This document shows positions 44,801 through 53,308 of a DNA stretch of 64,000 nt, in pieces (the first letter of the stretch is position 1; every line of letters starts with the position of its first letter). The translations under genes and the position numbers were made by a program. The notes below the pieces were generated by a model, which was given only the letters and a program-made list of their open reading frames with translations, was not told where the DNA came from and made no database searches. The stretch is from Fundidesulfovibrio soli (GTDB lineage Bacteria > Desulfobacterota > Desulfovibrionia > Desulfovibrionales > Desulfovibrionaceae), in NCBI RefSeq assembly GCF_022808695.1, contig NZ_JAKZKW010000008.1:62001-126000 (forward strand), read 5' to 3'.

Positions 44801-45655
44801 TTACGGCCTTGCCCCCAACAGATACTGCCTCGGCGTGGCCCCCATGTAGCGCCTGAACACCCTGTTCAGGTGGCTCTGGTCCACGAATCCGGCCTCCAGG
44901 GCGACCTGGGCGATGGGCTCGCCCCCGGCCAGCAGGCGCTTGGCCAGGTTCACGCGCAGCTGGTTCTGGAAGGCGTGCGGGGTCAGCCCGCGCGAGCGCC
45001 TGAACACCCGCAGCAGGTGGCTCGGGGTCAGGCCGGAGGCCTCGGCCAGCTCTTCCAGGCGGATGGTCTCCGCCGGGTCGCGGGAGATGGCCCGCACCAC
45101 CGCGCTCACGGCCTCGCGCTCCGCCGTGGGCTCCCCCTCGCCCATGAAGTACGCTGGCGCGCGCAACAGCCTCGCAAGCGCCTCGCGCAGCAGGGCGAGC
45201 TTCTCGCCGGCCGCCGCTTCCCCTTCCAGTGCGCGGGCCAGGGCCGCGAAGGCCACGGCCGAACCCTGGTCGCTGACCACGGCCGGGCGCGCGGCCCCGT
45301 CCTTCAGGATGCTCCAGGCGGGGGGCGCGGCGGGCTCCCCGGCCAGCTCCAGGCGCAGGGCCTCGAACCAGACCGGGGCCAGGTAATACTTGCGGTAGTC
45401 CATGGCCTCGCCCGGCAGGGGATTGCAGGAGTGCGGCTCCTCCGCCGGGAAGAACACCGCCGAGCCCGGCCCGGCCGCCCGGGTCTCGCCCCGGCAGCTC
45501 AGGGCGTAGCTCCCCCCGCGCACCACGGCCACGGAGACCGTGTCGTGCGTGTGAACCCCGAAGGGCGCGCCCTGGATGAGCGAGCTGCGCCACTCCAGGA
45601 AGCCAAGCTCCGGGTCGCGCCGGAACACCGAGGCGCAGGGAGGGGTCTTGCGCAT
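44801..45655 (-). CDS. AraC-family regulator with cupin sensor domain
   Basis: 284 residues. N-terminal cupin-like ligand domain (about 1-140: FGVHTHDTVSVAVVRGGSY, FFPAEEPHSCNPL) and a C-terminal double helix-turn-helix (about 185-280: LEELAEASGLTPSHLLRVFRR, then VALEAGFVDQSHLNRVFRR). Cupin-type AraC proteins often control an adjacent exporter, which fits the EamA gene just downstream. Confidence 0.9.
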   Translation of the reverse strand: MRKTPPCASVFRRDPELGFLEWRSSLIQGAPFGVHTHDTVSVAVVRGGSYALSCRGETRAAGPGSAVFFPAEEPHSCNPLPGEAMDYRKYYLAPVWFEALRLELAGEPAAPPAWSILKDGAARPAVVSDQGSAVAFAALARALEGEAAAGEKLALLREALARLLRAPAYFMGEGEPTAEREAVSAVVRAISRDPAETIRLEELAEASGLTPSHLLRVFRRSRGLTPHAFQNQLRVNLAKRLLAGGEPIAQVALEAGFVDQSHLNRVFRRYMGATPRQYLLGARP

Positions 45656-45673
45656 GGGCTGGGCCTTTACGGG

Positions 45674-45994
45674 CTAATCCTCGTCGAGGGCCTTGCGCAC
45701 CCAGCTCATGGCGGCGGCCACGGTGGGGAAGCCGATGGTGGAGGTCAGGCCGATGAGGGCGTGGTAGATTTCGTCCAGGCTGGCCCCGGCCTTCAGGGCG
45801 CGGCGGGCGTGGGAGAGCACGGAGCCTTCGGAGTGGCTGGCGGCGGCCGCACCCAGCTGGACGAGCAGGAGGGTCTTGCTGTCCAGGGGGCCGCAGCCGT
45901 GCACGGCCTTGCCCAGGTTCTCCACGGCTTCGATGTATGCGGGGTGCTTGGCGCGAATGATTTCGTAGTGCTTGGGCTTGAGGTCGTCCTTCAT
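45674..45994 (-). CDS. carboxymuconolactone decarboxylase-family protein lacking the redox cysteines
   Basis: 106 residues from the ATG at 45994; a longer in-frame start exists but the upstream part lacks family character. All-helical CMD/AhpD fold (LLLVQLGAAAASHSEGSVLS, HARRALKAGASLDEIYHAL, then a GFPTVAAAM tail). In AhpD-type members CxxC precedes the HTRRAL helix; here those positions are serines (SHSEGSVLSHARRA), so peroxidase activity through a disulfide is unlikely. It lies between the AraC gene and the divergent corA. Function unassigned. Confidence 0.82.
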   Translation of the reverse strand: MKDDLKPKHYEIIRAKHPAYIEAVENLGKAVHGCGPLDSKTLLLVQLGAAAASHSEGSVLSHARRALKAGASLDEIYHALIGLTSTIGFPTVAAAMSWVRKALDED

Positions 45995-46178
45995 CGTTTT
46001 CTCCCGGAGTCTGTTTTCGTGACCTTCCCGTGACATGAGGATGGCAAAAAGTCCACGGCGCGGGTGGCGCGGCCCGGGCGTCTCATGGTTGACCGTCACG
46101 CGCGCTCGGGGATATGCAACGCGGGGCGATACCGGTTGCCGCCGTCCAAGGCGGCGCCGGCGGCCTCCCGGAGGAAGG

Positions 46179-47132
46179 ATGATCACAATCTACGGACCAG
46201 GATGCACCATCCTGGACGACCCGGACGGAGCCTGCGAGGGCTGCTGGATCGATCTCATCGAGCCCCGTTCGGAAGACATATCGCGGGCGGCGCGCATGGC
46301 CGACGTGGACGAGAAGCTCCTCCGCCACGCCCTGGACATGCACGAGCGGCCGCGCATCGAGGTGGACGACGACGCCACCCTGGTGGTCATCCGCACCCCG
46401 CACATCGAGCAGAACGGGGACCAGCGGCGCTATTCCACCGTGCCCATGGGCATCCTCTTCACGCGGGCCAACGTGGTCACGGTCTGCCAGATCGAGGACG
46501 AGTCCCTCACCCACATCCTGAGCATCAGCAGGAGCGCGCCGGACGGCTTCAAGCAGGAGCGCTGCCTCTGCAACATCGTCAAGCACGTGACCATGCTCTA
46601 TATGCACCACCTCAAGGCGATCTCCGCCAATATCCAGGAGGTGGAGCGCGACCTGGCGGAATCGCCCTCCAACGACGACCTCAAGTTCCTGCTGAACCTG
46701 CGCAAGGCCGTGACGTATTTCCACGCGGCCCTGAAGAACAACGACCTCATCATCGACAGGATCGCGCGCAAGGGCCTGGCCGTGTGCAACAGCTACAAGC
46801 TCATGTTCTCCGAGGACGACCTGGACATCTTCGACGACGCCCTCATCGACATCCGCCAGGGCATCTACATGTCCAAGATCTTCTCGGAGGTCCTGGATTC
46901 GACGGCCAACGTCTACTCCTCGGTCATCTCCAACAACGTCAACCAGATCATGAAGATCCTGACCTCGCTGACGGTCATCCTCATGGTCCCCACGCTCATC
47001 ACCAGCATGTACGGCATGAACATCCCCCTGCCGCTGCAGGAGGCGGAGCACGCCTTCGGGGTCGTGGGGCTGGTGTCCATCCTCATCACGAGCGGGGTCA
47101 TCCTGTTCCTGCGTTTCAGAAGGTTGCTGTAG
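46179..47132 (+). CDS. corA: CorA-family Mg2+/Co2+ transporter
   Basis: 317 residues from the ATG at 46179 (GAGGAAGG). A long cytoplasmic alpha/beta funnel, then two C-terminal membrane helices separated by the GMN selectivity motif at about 279-281 and ending in a basic tail (LRFRRLL). The 4-Cys N-terminal segment (PGCTILDDPDGACEGCW) is not usual in CorA. The start lies 184 bases from the divergent CMD gene. Confidence 0.9.
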   Translation: MITIYGPGCTILDDPDGACEGCWIDLIEPRSEDISRAARMADVDEKLLRHALDMHERPRIEVDDDATLVVIRTPHIEQNGDQRRYSTVPMGILFTRANVVTVCQIEDESLTHILSISRSAPDGFKQERCLCNIVKHVTMLYMHHLKAISANIQEVERDLAESPSNDDLKFLLNLRKAVTYFHAALKNNDLIIDRIARKGLAVCNSYKLMFSEDDLDIFDDALIDIRQGIYMSKIFSEVLDSTANVYSSVISNNVNQIMKILTSLTVILMVPTLITSMYGMNIPLPLQEAEHAFGVVGLVSILITSGVILFLRFRRLL

Positions 47133-47167
47133 CGTCCCTGGCGGGCCCCACCCGGGGCGGAGGCACC

Positions 47168-48196
47168 ATGAAGAGCGCCGGCAAGACGAAAGAGCAGTTG
47201 GTGCGGGAGATTGCGGAGCTCCAGCTGCGCGTGAACGGGCTCGAGCGCGCCTGGGCCATGGTGCGCGACTCCGAGGAGCGCTACCGCAGGCTTCTGGAGT
47301 CCGTGACGGACTACGTCTACACCGTGAAGGTGGAGGACGGCCGCGCCGTGGGCACCACGCACGGGGCGGGCTGCACCCGCCTGACCGGCTACTCCCCCGA
47401 CGAGTTCGAGCGCGACCCCCTGCTCTGGCTGGGCATGGTCAGCGAGGAGGACCGCCCCGCGGTGCTGGAGCAGGCCGGGAAAATCCTGCGCGGCGAGGAC
47501 GCCATGCCCCTGGAGCACCGCATCCTGCGCAAGGACGGCACGCTGCTCTGGGTGCGCAACACCACCGTGGTGCGCCGCGACGCCTTCGGCCGCGTGGCCT
47601 TCTACGACGGCATCATCCAGGACGTGACCGCCTCCAAGGGCGTCGAGGCCAAGGCCATGCACGACGCCCAGCACGATCCCCTGACCATGCTCCCCAACCG
47701 GCCCCTCATGCTCTGCAGGCTGGCCGCGCTCATCGACGCCGCCAGGCGCGCGGGCGACAAGGTGGCCGTGCTCTTCGTGGATCTGGACAACTTCAAGCCC
47801 GTCAACGACACCCTGGGCCACGCGGTGGGCGACGAGGTGCTCAGGGAGGCGGCCGCCCGCCTGCAGGGCGTGGTCCGCTCCACGGACACCGTGGCCCGCG
47901 TGGGCGGGGACGAGTTCGTGGTGCTGCTGGGCCGCCAACGCGGCGGGGCGGGCGCGGCCGAGGTGGCCCGCAAGCTGGTGGTTGCGTTCGCCAGGCCCTA
48001 TGAGAGCCTGGAAGGGGCCGCCGGGCCCGGAGCCAGCGTGGGCGTGAGCCTCTATCCCGACGACGGGGCCGACCCCTCCACCCTGATCCGCAGGGCAGAC
48101 GAGGCCATGTATTACGTCAAGAACCACCAGCGCGGCAGCTTCGCCTTCGCCTCCAGCCTGACGCGCCTGAACCTCCCGGGGCCGGACGACGCATGA
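47168..48196 (+). CDS. PAS-GGDEF diguanylate cyclase
   Basis: 342 residues; start preceded by GGAGG at 47158-47163. Short coiled coil (1-35), PAS/PAC domain (about 38-160), and a GGDEF domain (about 165-330) with an intact RVGGDEF and an upstream RxxD (RSTD) five residues before GG, the inhibitory-site position. It should make c-di-GMP and be product-inhibited. It is followed by a hybrid kinase gene overlapping by 4 bases, suggesting shared signal input. Confidence 0.92.
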   Translation: MKSAGKTKEQLVREIAELQLRVNGLERAWAMVRDSEERYRRLLESVTDYVYTVKVEDGRAVGTTHGAGCTRLTGYSPDEFERDPLLWLGMVSEEDRPAVLEQAGKILRGEDAMPLEHRILRKDGTLLWVRNTTVVRRDAFGRVAFYDGIIQDVTASKGVEAKAMHDAQHDPLTMLPNRPLMLCRLAALIDAARRAGDKVAVLFVDLDNFKPVNDTLGHAVGDEVLREAAARLQGVVRSTDTVARVGGDEFVVLLGRQRGGAGAAEVARKLVVAFARPYESLEGAAGPGASVGVSLYPDDGADPSTLIRRADEAMYYVKNHQRGSFAFASSLTRLNLPGPDDA

Positions 48197-50538
48197 AGCA
48201 CGCGCCCAAGGCCGCCATCCCGCAGGACGCCCCCGCCCCATCCGCCTGCGCCGCCGCGCGCGAGGGCATGTTCGAGGCCATGTTCCGGGGCCACGTCTCA
48301 GCGATGTTCCTGCTCGACCCCGATACCATGCAGGTCCTGGATGCCAACCAGTCCGCCCTTGATTTCTACGGGTGGAAGCAGGGCGCGCTGGGCGGGATCA
48401 CCCTGGCCAGCTTCTGCATGAACGGGGCCGCCTGCCACGAGGCCACCAGCAGCGTGTGCCGGTCCGCGGGCGGGCGGGTGGCGGTCTGCAAACACAGGCT
48501 GGGCACCGGCGAGATCCGCGACGTGGACCTGCGGGTCTCGCGCATCAGGACGGACCAGGGCGAGGTGCTCTTCGCGGTGGTGTCCGACATCTCTGGCCGG
48601 ACCCAGGCGGAGCAGGCCCTGCGCGACTCCGAGGCGCGTTTCCGCAGCATCTCCGAGAGCGTGATGGAGGGCATCTTCCAGGCTTCGCCCGAGGGCGGCT
48701 TCCAGTGGGTCAATCCGGCCTTCGCCAGGATGCTCGGCTATGCGAGCCCGGCGGATGCGGCAGGGCGGACCTGCGTGATGCTCAATCCCCCCGTTGAGGC
48801 GGGCGAGGGCTTCGGCGGCTTCCTGGCCCGCGCCGCCGCAAGGGGGGACCGCAGGGAGGTCCGCCTGCAGCGTGAGGACGGTCTGCCCATCTGGGTCTCG
48901 GTGCACGTCTGGGCCCAGCGGGGCGAAGGCGGGCGGGTGCTGCGCTACGAGGGCGTGGCCGAGGACGTCACGGCCCGCAGGCAGGCCGAGGCCGAAAGGA
49001 TGCTGCTGGTGGCCGCCGTGGAGCAGGCCGTGGAGGGCATCGCCGTCACCGGGGCGAAATGGTCCGTGGAGTACGTCAACCCGGCCTTTTCGGCCGTCAC
49101 GGGCCTTGGGCGCAGCGAGGCGCTGGGCCGCCCCCTGTTCGGGCTGTTCCTGGGCGCGCGCCCGCCCCTGCCCGGGCAGGAGATCGCCGCCGCGCTGGCC
49201 GAAGGCCGCGAGTGGACGGGCATCATCAACCAGGTGCGTCCCGGCGGGCACTGCTTCACCGCGGAGACGACCTTCAGCCCCATCCGCGACGCCTCCGGCC
49301 AGGTGAGCAACGCCGTGCTGCACCTGCGCGACGTGAGCTACCAGGAGCGGCTGGAGAAGCGCCTGCGCCGCGCCCAGAAGCTTGAGGCCGTGGGCACACT
49401 GGCCGGGGGCATAGCCCACGATTTCAACAACATCCTCACGCCCATCCTGCTCAACGCCGAGCTGGGCATGCAGCTGCTCGAACCGGGGGACATCCTGCGC
49501 AAGCCCCTGGAAGACATCATCAAGGCCGGGGGCAGGGCCAGGCAGCTCATCAAGCAGATCCTGGCCTTCAGCCGCCGTGGCAGCCTGCGCTCCACCCGCC
49601 TGGCCCTGGCCCCGCTGGTGCGCGAAACCATCGAGCTGATGCGGCCCACGCTGCCCGCAGACGTTGAGGCCACCTTCGACGAAGGCCCCGAGCCGTTGTC
49701 CGTCATGGCCGACCCGAGCCTGGTGCACCAGATGCTCTCCAACCTGATGGACAACGCCCTGCACGCCATGCGGGGGCGCGGGGGCTCCCTGTCGGTCGCC
49801 CTGGCCCGGCACGAGGCCCACGGGGGCGATCCCTCCGGGGACACCGCCCTGGCCCCGGGGGAATACGCCCTGCTGACCGTGGGAGACACCGGCCACGGCA
49901 TGGACGCCTCCCTGCTGGAGAAGATTTTCGTTCCGTTCTTCACCACCAAGCGCCCGGGTGAGGGTACGGGCATGGGCCTGGCCACCGTCCACGGCATCGT
50001 CCGCTCCCTGGGCGGCGCGGTGCGGGCGGAGAGCGAACTGGGGCGCGGCAGCCTGTTCAGGGTCTACCTGCCGCTGGCCCCGCAACAGGCCGGAGCAGCG
50101 CCGTCCCCGGGATGCTCCGCGGGGGCCGCGACTGGCGCGGTCGGCCGCCGCGCGCTGGTGGTGGACGCCCAGGCCTTCTCGCGCCAGGCCCTGGCCATGA
50201 CCCTGCGGGAGATCGGGTTCAAGGTCACCAGCATGCGCGACGCGTCCAAGGCCCTGGACGTGTTCGCGCGGGTGCCGGCCCGCTTCGACGCGGTTCTGGC
50301 GGGTGAGAATCTGCACGGCATGTCCGGCTGGGAGTTCCTGGCCGCCTGCCGCCGCGTGCGGGAGCAGGCCCGGCTGGTGCTGCTGACCGACCAGGCCGAG
50401 GACGGGCCCGGCGCGGCGGTGGCCGACGCGGTGCTGGCCAAGCCGGTGTCGCGTTCCCAACTGGCCCGCGCCCTGGGCCAGCCCCTGGATGCGGGGGGCT
50501 CCCCCCCGTGCCGAGTTGCTGGCCGAGGCAGCCCTTGA
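48193..50538 (+). CDS. PAS-rich hybrid histidine kinase with a degenerate receiver
   Basis: 781 residues, no membrane segments. Three PAS domains (about 25-140, 145-265, 270-395), HisKA with GIAHDFNNILTPILL, HATPase with LSNLMDNALHAM, DTGHGM and GTGMGLATV, then a C-terminal receiver (about 655-765). In the receiver the first acidic pair reads VVDAQ and the phosphoacceptor position reads VLAGEN instead of a T/D-D motif; the lysine (LAKPVS) is kept. The receiver is probably not phosphorylated. The start overlaps the cyclase gene (ATGA). Confidence 0.9.
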   Translation: MKHAPKAAIPQDAPAPSACAAAREGMFEAMFRGHVSAMFLLDPDTMQVLDANQSALDFYGWKQGALGGITLASFCMNGAACHEATSSVCRSAGGRVAVCKHRLGTGEIRDVDLRVSRIRTDQGEVLFAVVSDISGRTQAEQALRDSEARFRSISESVMEGIFQASPEGGFQWVNPAFARMLGYASPADAAGRTCVMLNPPVEAGEGFGGFLARAAARGDRREVRLQREDGLPIWVSVHVWAQRGEGGRVLRYEGVAEDVTARRQAEAERMLLVAAVEQAVEGIAVTGAKWSVEYVNPAFSAVTGLGRSEALGRPLFGLFLGARPPLPGQEIAAALAEGREWTGIINQVRPGGHCFTAETTFSPIRDASGQVSNAVLHLRDVSYQERLEKRLRRAQKLEAVGTLAGGIAHDFNNILTPILLNAELGMQLLEPGDILRKPLEDIIKAGGRARQLIKQILAFSRRGSLRSTRLALAPLVRETIELMRPTLPADVEATFDEGPEPLSVMADPSLVHQMLSNLMDNALHAMRGRGGSLSVALARHEAHGGDPSGDTALAPGEYALLTVGDTGHGMDASLLEKIFVPFFTTKRPGEGTGMGLATVHGIVRSLGGAVRAESELGRGSLFRVYLPLAPQQAGAAPSPGCSAGAATGAVGRRALVVDAQAFSRQALAMTLREIGFKVTSMRDASKALDVFARVPARFDAVLAGENLHGMSGWEFLAACRRVREQARLVLLTDQAEDGPGAAVADAVLAKPVSRSQLARALGQPLDAGGSPPCRVAGRGSP

Positions 50539-50674
50539 GGGGGCCGCAGGCTGTTGTCCACGCATTCCTCCCGCCGGAGGATAACTTGGAATACTTATCA
50601 AGCACCTACCGCTCGGGGGAAGGCCGCGAGCCGCATGGATGCTGCGTCCCCAGGCCGCGAACGTCCGCTTTTCA

Positions 50675-50704
50675 TTGACAAAAAAAGCGTTCCGGGGCTA
50701 GGCT
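50675..50704 (+). promoter_or_regulatory. sigma-70-type promoter for fba-gap
   Basis: TTGACA (50675-50680), 18 bases, TAGGCT (50699-50704), about 75 bases before the fba ATG. The -35 is perfect; the -10 is weak. Confidence 0.5.
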
Positions 50705-50784
50705 CGCGAGGCTGTCGCGGCGCTTCGCGCCCGACCCCGCACACCCCGACACAACCGCCCGCGTCCCGCAAGGAGGAGAGCGTC

Positions 50785-51708
50785 ATGCCATTGGTATCGC
50801 CCAAAGAGATGTTCGAGAAAGCCTATGCTGGCGGCTACGCCGTCGGCGCGTTCAACGTCAACAACATGGAGATCGTCCAGGGCATCATCTCCGCAGGCAA
50901 CCAGGAGCGCTCCCCGCTCATCCTCCAGGTCTCGGCCGGGGCGCGCAAGTACGCGGGCGAGAACTACATCATGAAGCTCATGGAAGCCGCCATGCAGGAT
51001 ACCGACTTGCCCGTGGTGCTCCACCTGGACCACGGCCAGAACTTCGACATCTGCAAGAAGGTCATCGACGCGGGCTTCACCTCAGTGATGATCGACGGCT
51101 CCCACCTGAACTTCGAGGAGAACATCGCCCTGACCAAGCAGGTGGCGGAATGCGCCCACGCCCAAGGCGTGTACGTGGAGGCCGAGCTGGGCCGCCTGGC
51201 CGGAGTCGAGGACGAGGTCAGCTCCGAGCACAGCGTCTACACCGACCCGGACCAGGCCGTGGAGTTCGTGGAGCGCACCGGCTGCGACTCCCTGGCCATC
51301 GCCATCGGCACCAGCCACGGGGCCTACAAGTTCAAGGGCGAGGCCAAGCTGGACTTCGAGCGCCTGGAGAAGATCGGCAAGCTCATGCCCGGCTATCCCC
51401 TGGTGCTGCACGGCTCCTCCTCGGTGCCCCAGGAGTTCGTGAAGATGGCCAACGAGCACGGCGGCAAGGTGGGCAGCGCCAGGGGCGTGCCGGAGGAGAT
51501 GCTGCGCCGCGCCGCCTCCGGCCCGGTGTGCAAGATCAACATCGACACCGACATCCGGCTGGCCATGACAGCCGTGATCCGCAAATATTTCGACGAGAAC
51601 CCCGAGCACTTCGACCCCAGGCAGTACCTTGGCCCCGCCCGCGACGCCGTGCGCGACATGGTGGCCCACAAGATCAGGAACGTCCTGGGCTGCTCGGGCA
51701 AGGCCTAG
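50785..51708 (+). CDS. fba: fructose-bisphosphate aldolase, class II
   Basis: 307 residues from the ATG at 50785 (AAGGAGG). Zinc-dependent class II enzyme: His80, Asp82 and His83 in LHLDHGQNF, later His in GTSHG and LHGSSSV. VEAELGRLAG is the family block. Cleaves or condenses fructose-1,6-bisphosphate in glycolysis or gluconeogenesis. The gap gene follows 88 bases later on the same strand, so the two form a central-carbon unit. Confidence 0.95.
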   Translation: MPLVSPKEMFEKAYAGGYAVGAFNVNNMEIVQGIISAGNQERSPLILQVSAGARKYAGENYIMKLMEAAMQDTDLPVVLHLDHGQNFDICKKVIDAGFTSVMIDGSHLNFEENIALTKQVAECAHAQGVYVEAELGRLAGVEDEVSSEHSVYTDPDQAVEFVERTGCDSLAIAIGTSHGAYKFKGEAKLDFERLEKIGKLMPGYPLVLHGSSSVPQEFVKMANEHGGKVGSARGVPEEMLRRAASGPVCKINIDTDIRLAMTAVIRKYFDENPEHFDPRQYLGPARDAVRDMVAHKIRNVLGCSGKA

Positions 51709-51796
51709 CGCGGGCCGGCGAATCATGACTGCCCCCCGGGGGCATGAAGCAACATCATACGCGGCCGGCGAACTCCCGGCCCGCAAGGAGGAGACA

Positions 51797-52786
51797 ATGG
51801 CGATCAAGATTGGCGTGAACGGATTCGGACGCATCGGGCGGTACCTCACCCGTCTCCTGGCCGTCGACAAGGACATCGAAATCGCGGTCATCAACGCCCG
51901 CGCCTCCAACGCCGACCTGGCCCGCCTCCTCAAGTACGACTCCGTGCACCGCACCTTCCACGGCGAAGTGGGCACCTGGGAGGACGGCATCACCGTCTGC
52001 GGCAAAAAGATCCAGGTCACCCGCTGCAACGCGGGCGAGTGGAAGTGGGGCGAGCTCGGCATCGACTACGTGGCCGAGACCACCGGCAAGTTCACCGAGC
52101 GGGAGAAGTCCGCGCACCACCTCCAGTGCGGCGCGAAAAAGGTCATCATCTCCGCGCCCGCCAAGAACCCGGACTGCACCGTGGTCATGGGCGTGAACGA
52201 GCACGTCTACGACCCCGCCGCCCACGCCATCATCTCCTCCGCGTCCTGCACCACCAACTGCCTGGCCCCCGTGGTCAAGGTGCTCAACGACGCCCTGGGC
52301 ATCAAGCACGGCCTGATGACCACCATCCACTCCTACACCATGAGCCAGCGCATTCTGGACGGCTCCCACAAGGATCCGCGCCGCGCCCGCGCCGCCTGCG
52401 TCTCCATGATCCCCACCACCACCGGCGCGGCTCGCGCCACCACCGTGGTGCTGCCGGAGCTGGCTGGCAAGCTGGACGGCTACTCCATCCGCGTCCCGAC
52501 CCCCGACGGCTCCATCGTGGACCTGGTCTGCGAAGTCTCCAAGTCCACCACCGTGGAGGAGGTCAACGCGCTGCTCAAGTCCAAGGCCAGCGAGGCCATG
52601 GGCTACACCGAGGAGCCCCTGGTCTCCGTGGACTACCTGGGCGACACCCACGGCGGCGTGGTGGACGGCCCCCTGACCGCGGTCATGGACGGCACCATGG
52701 TCAAAGTGGTCATCTGGTACGACAACGAGGCCGGGTTCACCAACCAGTTCGCCCGCCTGGTCAAACTGGTCGTCTCCAAGGGCTAA
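51797..52786 (+). CDS. gap: glyceraldehyde-3-phosphate dehydrogenase
   Basis: 329 residues from the ATG at 51797 (AAGGAGG). Catalytic Cys151 in SASCTTNC and the complete NGFGRIGR Rossmann loop. The usual NAD-selective aspartate (VIND..) is replaced: the sequence reads VINARASN (Ala34-Arg35), a change known to relax or shift cofactor use toward NADP in some GAPDHs. The in-frame region upstream to 51629 lies in the fba end and gap leader and was rejected. It ends with a strong terminator. Confidence 0.95.
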   Translation: MAIKIGVNGFGRIGRYLTRLLAVDKDIEIAVINARASNADLARLLKYDSVHRTFHGEVGTWEDGITVCGKKIQVTRCNAGEWKWGELGIDYVAETTGKFTEREKSAHHLQCGAKKVIISAPAKNPDCTVVMGVNEHVYDPAAHAIISSASCTTNCLAPVVKVLNDALGIKHGLMTTIHSYTMSQRILDGSHKDPRRARAACVSMIPTTTGAARATTVVLPELAGKLDGYSIRVPTPDGSIVDLVCEVSKSTTVEEVNALLKSKASEAMGYTEEPLVSVDYLGDTHGGVVDGPLTAVMDGTMVKVVIWYDNEAGFTNQFARLVKLVVSKG

Positions 52787-52798
52787 CGCTGCGATTGC

Positions 52799-52830
52799 AC
52801 GGCCGGAGGCCCAAGCCTCCGGCCGTTTCG
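52799..52830 (+). terminator. rho-independent terminator of gap
   Basis: ACGGCCGGAGGC pairs with GCCTCCGGCCGT around CCAA, followed by TTCGTTTC. Confidence 0.88.
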
Positions 52831-52854
52831 TTTCAAGCAGGATGGGTGTGCGGG

Positions 52855-53289
52855 GTGCGATGGGTGGTTAACCGGAACGCTCAGACAGCAGACACAGCCA
52901 GGAGGCTGTCCGAGGCGACCGTGCTGGTGGCCGAGGACACTCCCGTCATGCGCGAGCTCATCTGCGGGCTGCTCGAACCGCTGGAGCTCGGCAGGCTGCT
53001 GCAGGCCGCAAGCGGCCAGGATGCCTGGGAGCTGCTGGAATCCGGCGGCGTTGACGTGGTGGTCGCCGACTGGCTCATGCCCGGCATGAACGGCCTGGAA
53101 CTGCTGGACCGGATGCGCGGGGACGACCGCTTCGCGGCGGTCCCCTTCATCATGGTCACCGGCGTGCCGGACAAGCGCGTGCTCGGCCAGTGCGGGGCCT
53201 ATCCCGCCACGGACTGCATCCTCAAGCCTGTGGACGGCTCGGAGCTCAAGCGCAAGCTGCTCAAGGCCCTGGGACGCCCCCGCAGCTAG
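52855..53289 (+). CDS. single-domain response regulator (start uncertain)
   Basis: About 144 residues from a GTG at 52855; other GTG codons at 52846 and 52864 are possible and no strong ribosome site decides. Receiver with ED at about 27-28, phosphoacceptor Asp72 (VVVADWLMPGMNG) and Lys in LKPVDGS. No output domain. It ends 19 bases before the membrane protein gene. Partner unknown. Confidence 0.82.
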   Translation: MRWVVNRNAQTADTARRLSEATVLVAEDTPVMRELICGLLEPLELGRLLQAASGQDAWELLESGGVDVVVADWLMPGMNGLELLDRMRGDDRFAAVPFIMVTGVPDKRVLGQCGAYPATDCILKPVDGSELKRKLLKALGRPRS

Positions 53290-53308
53290 CACCCGGAGCC
53301 TTTCGCCA

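Noticed and set aside
46064-47167. Long in-frame upstream extension of the PAS-GGDEF gene
   Set aside because: It overlaps corA in another frame and is arginine/histidine/proline-rich; the ATG at 47168 has a good ribosome site.
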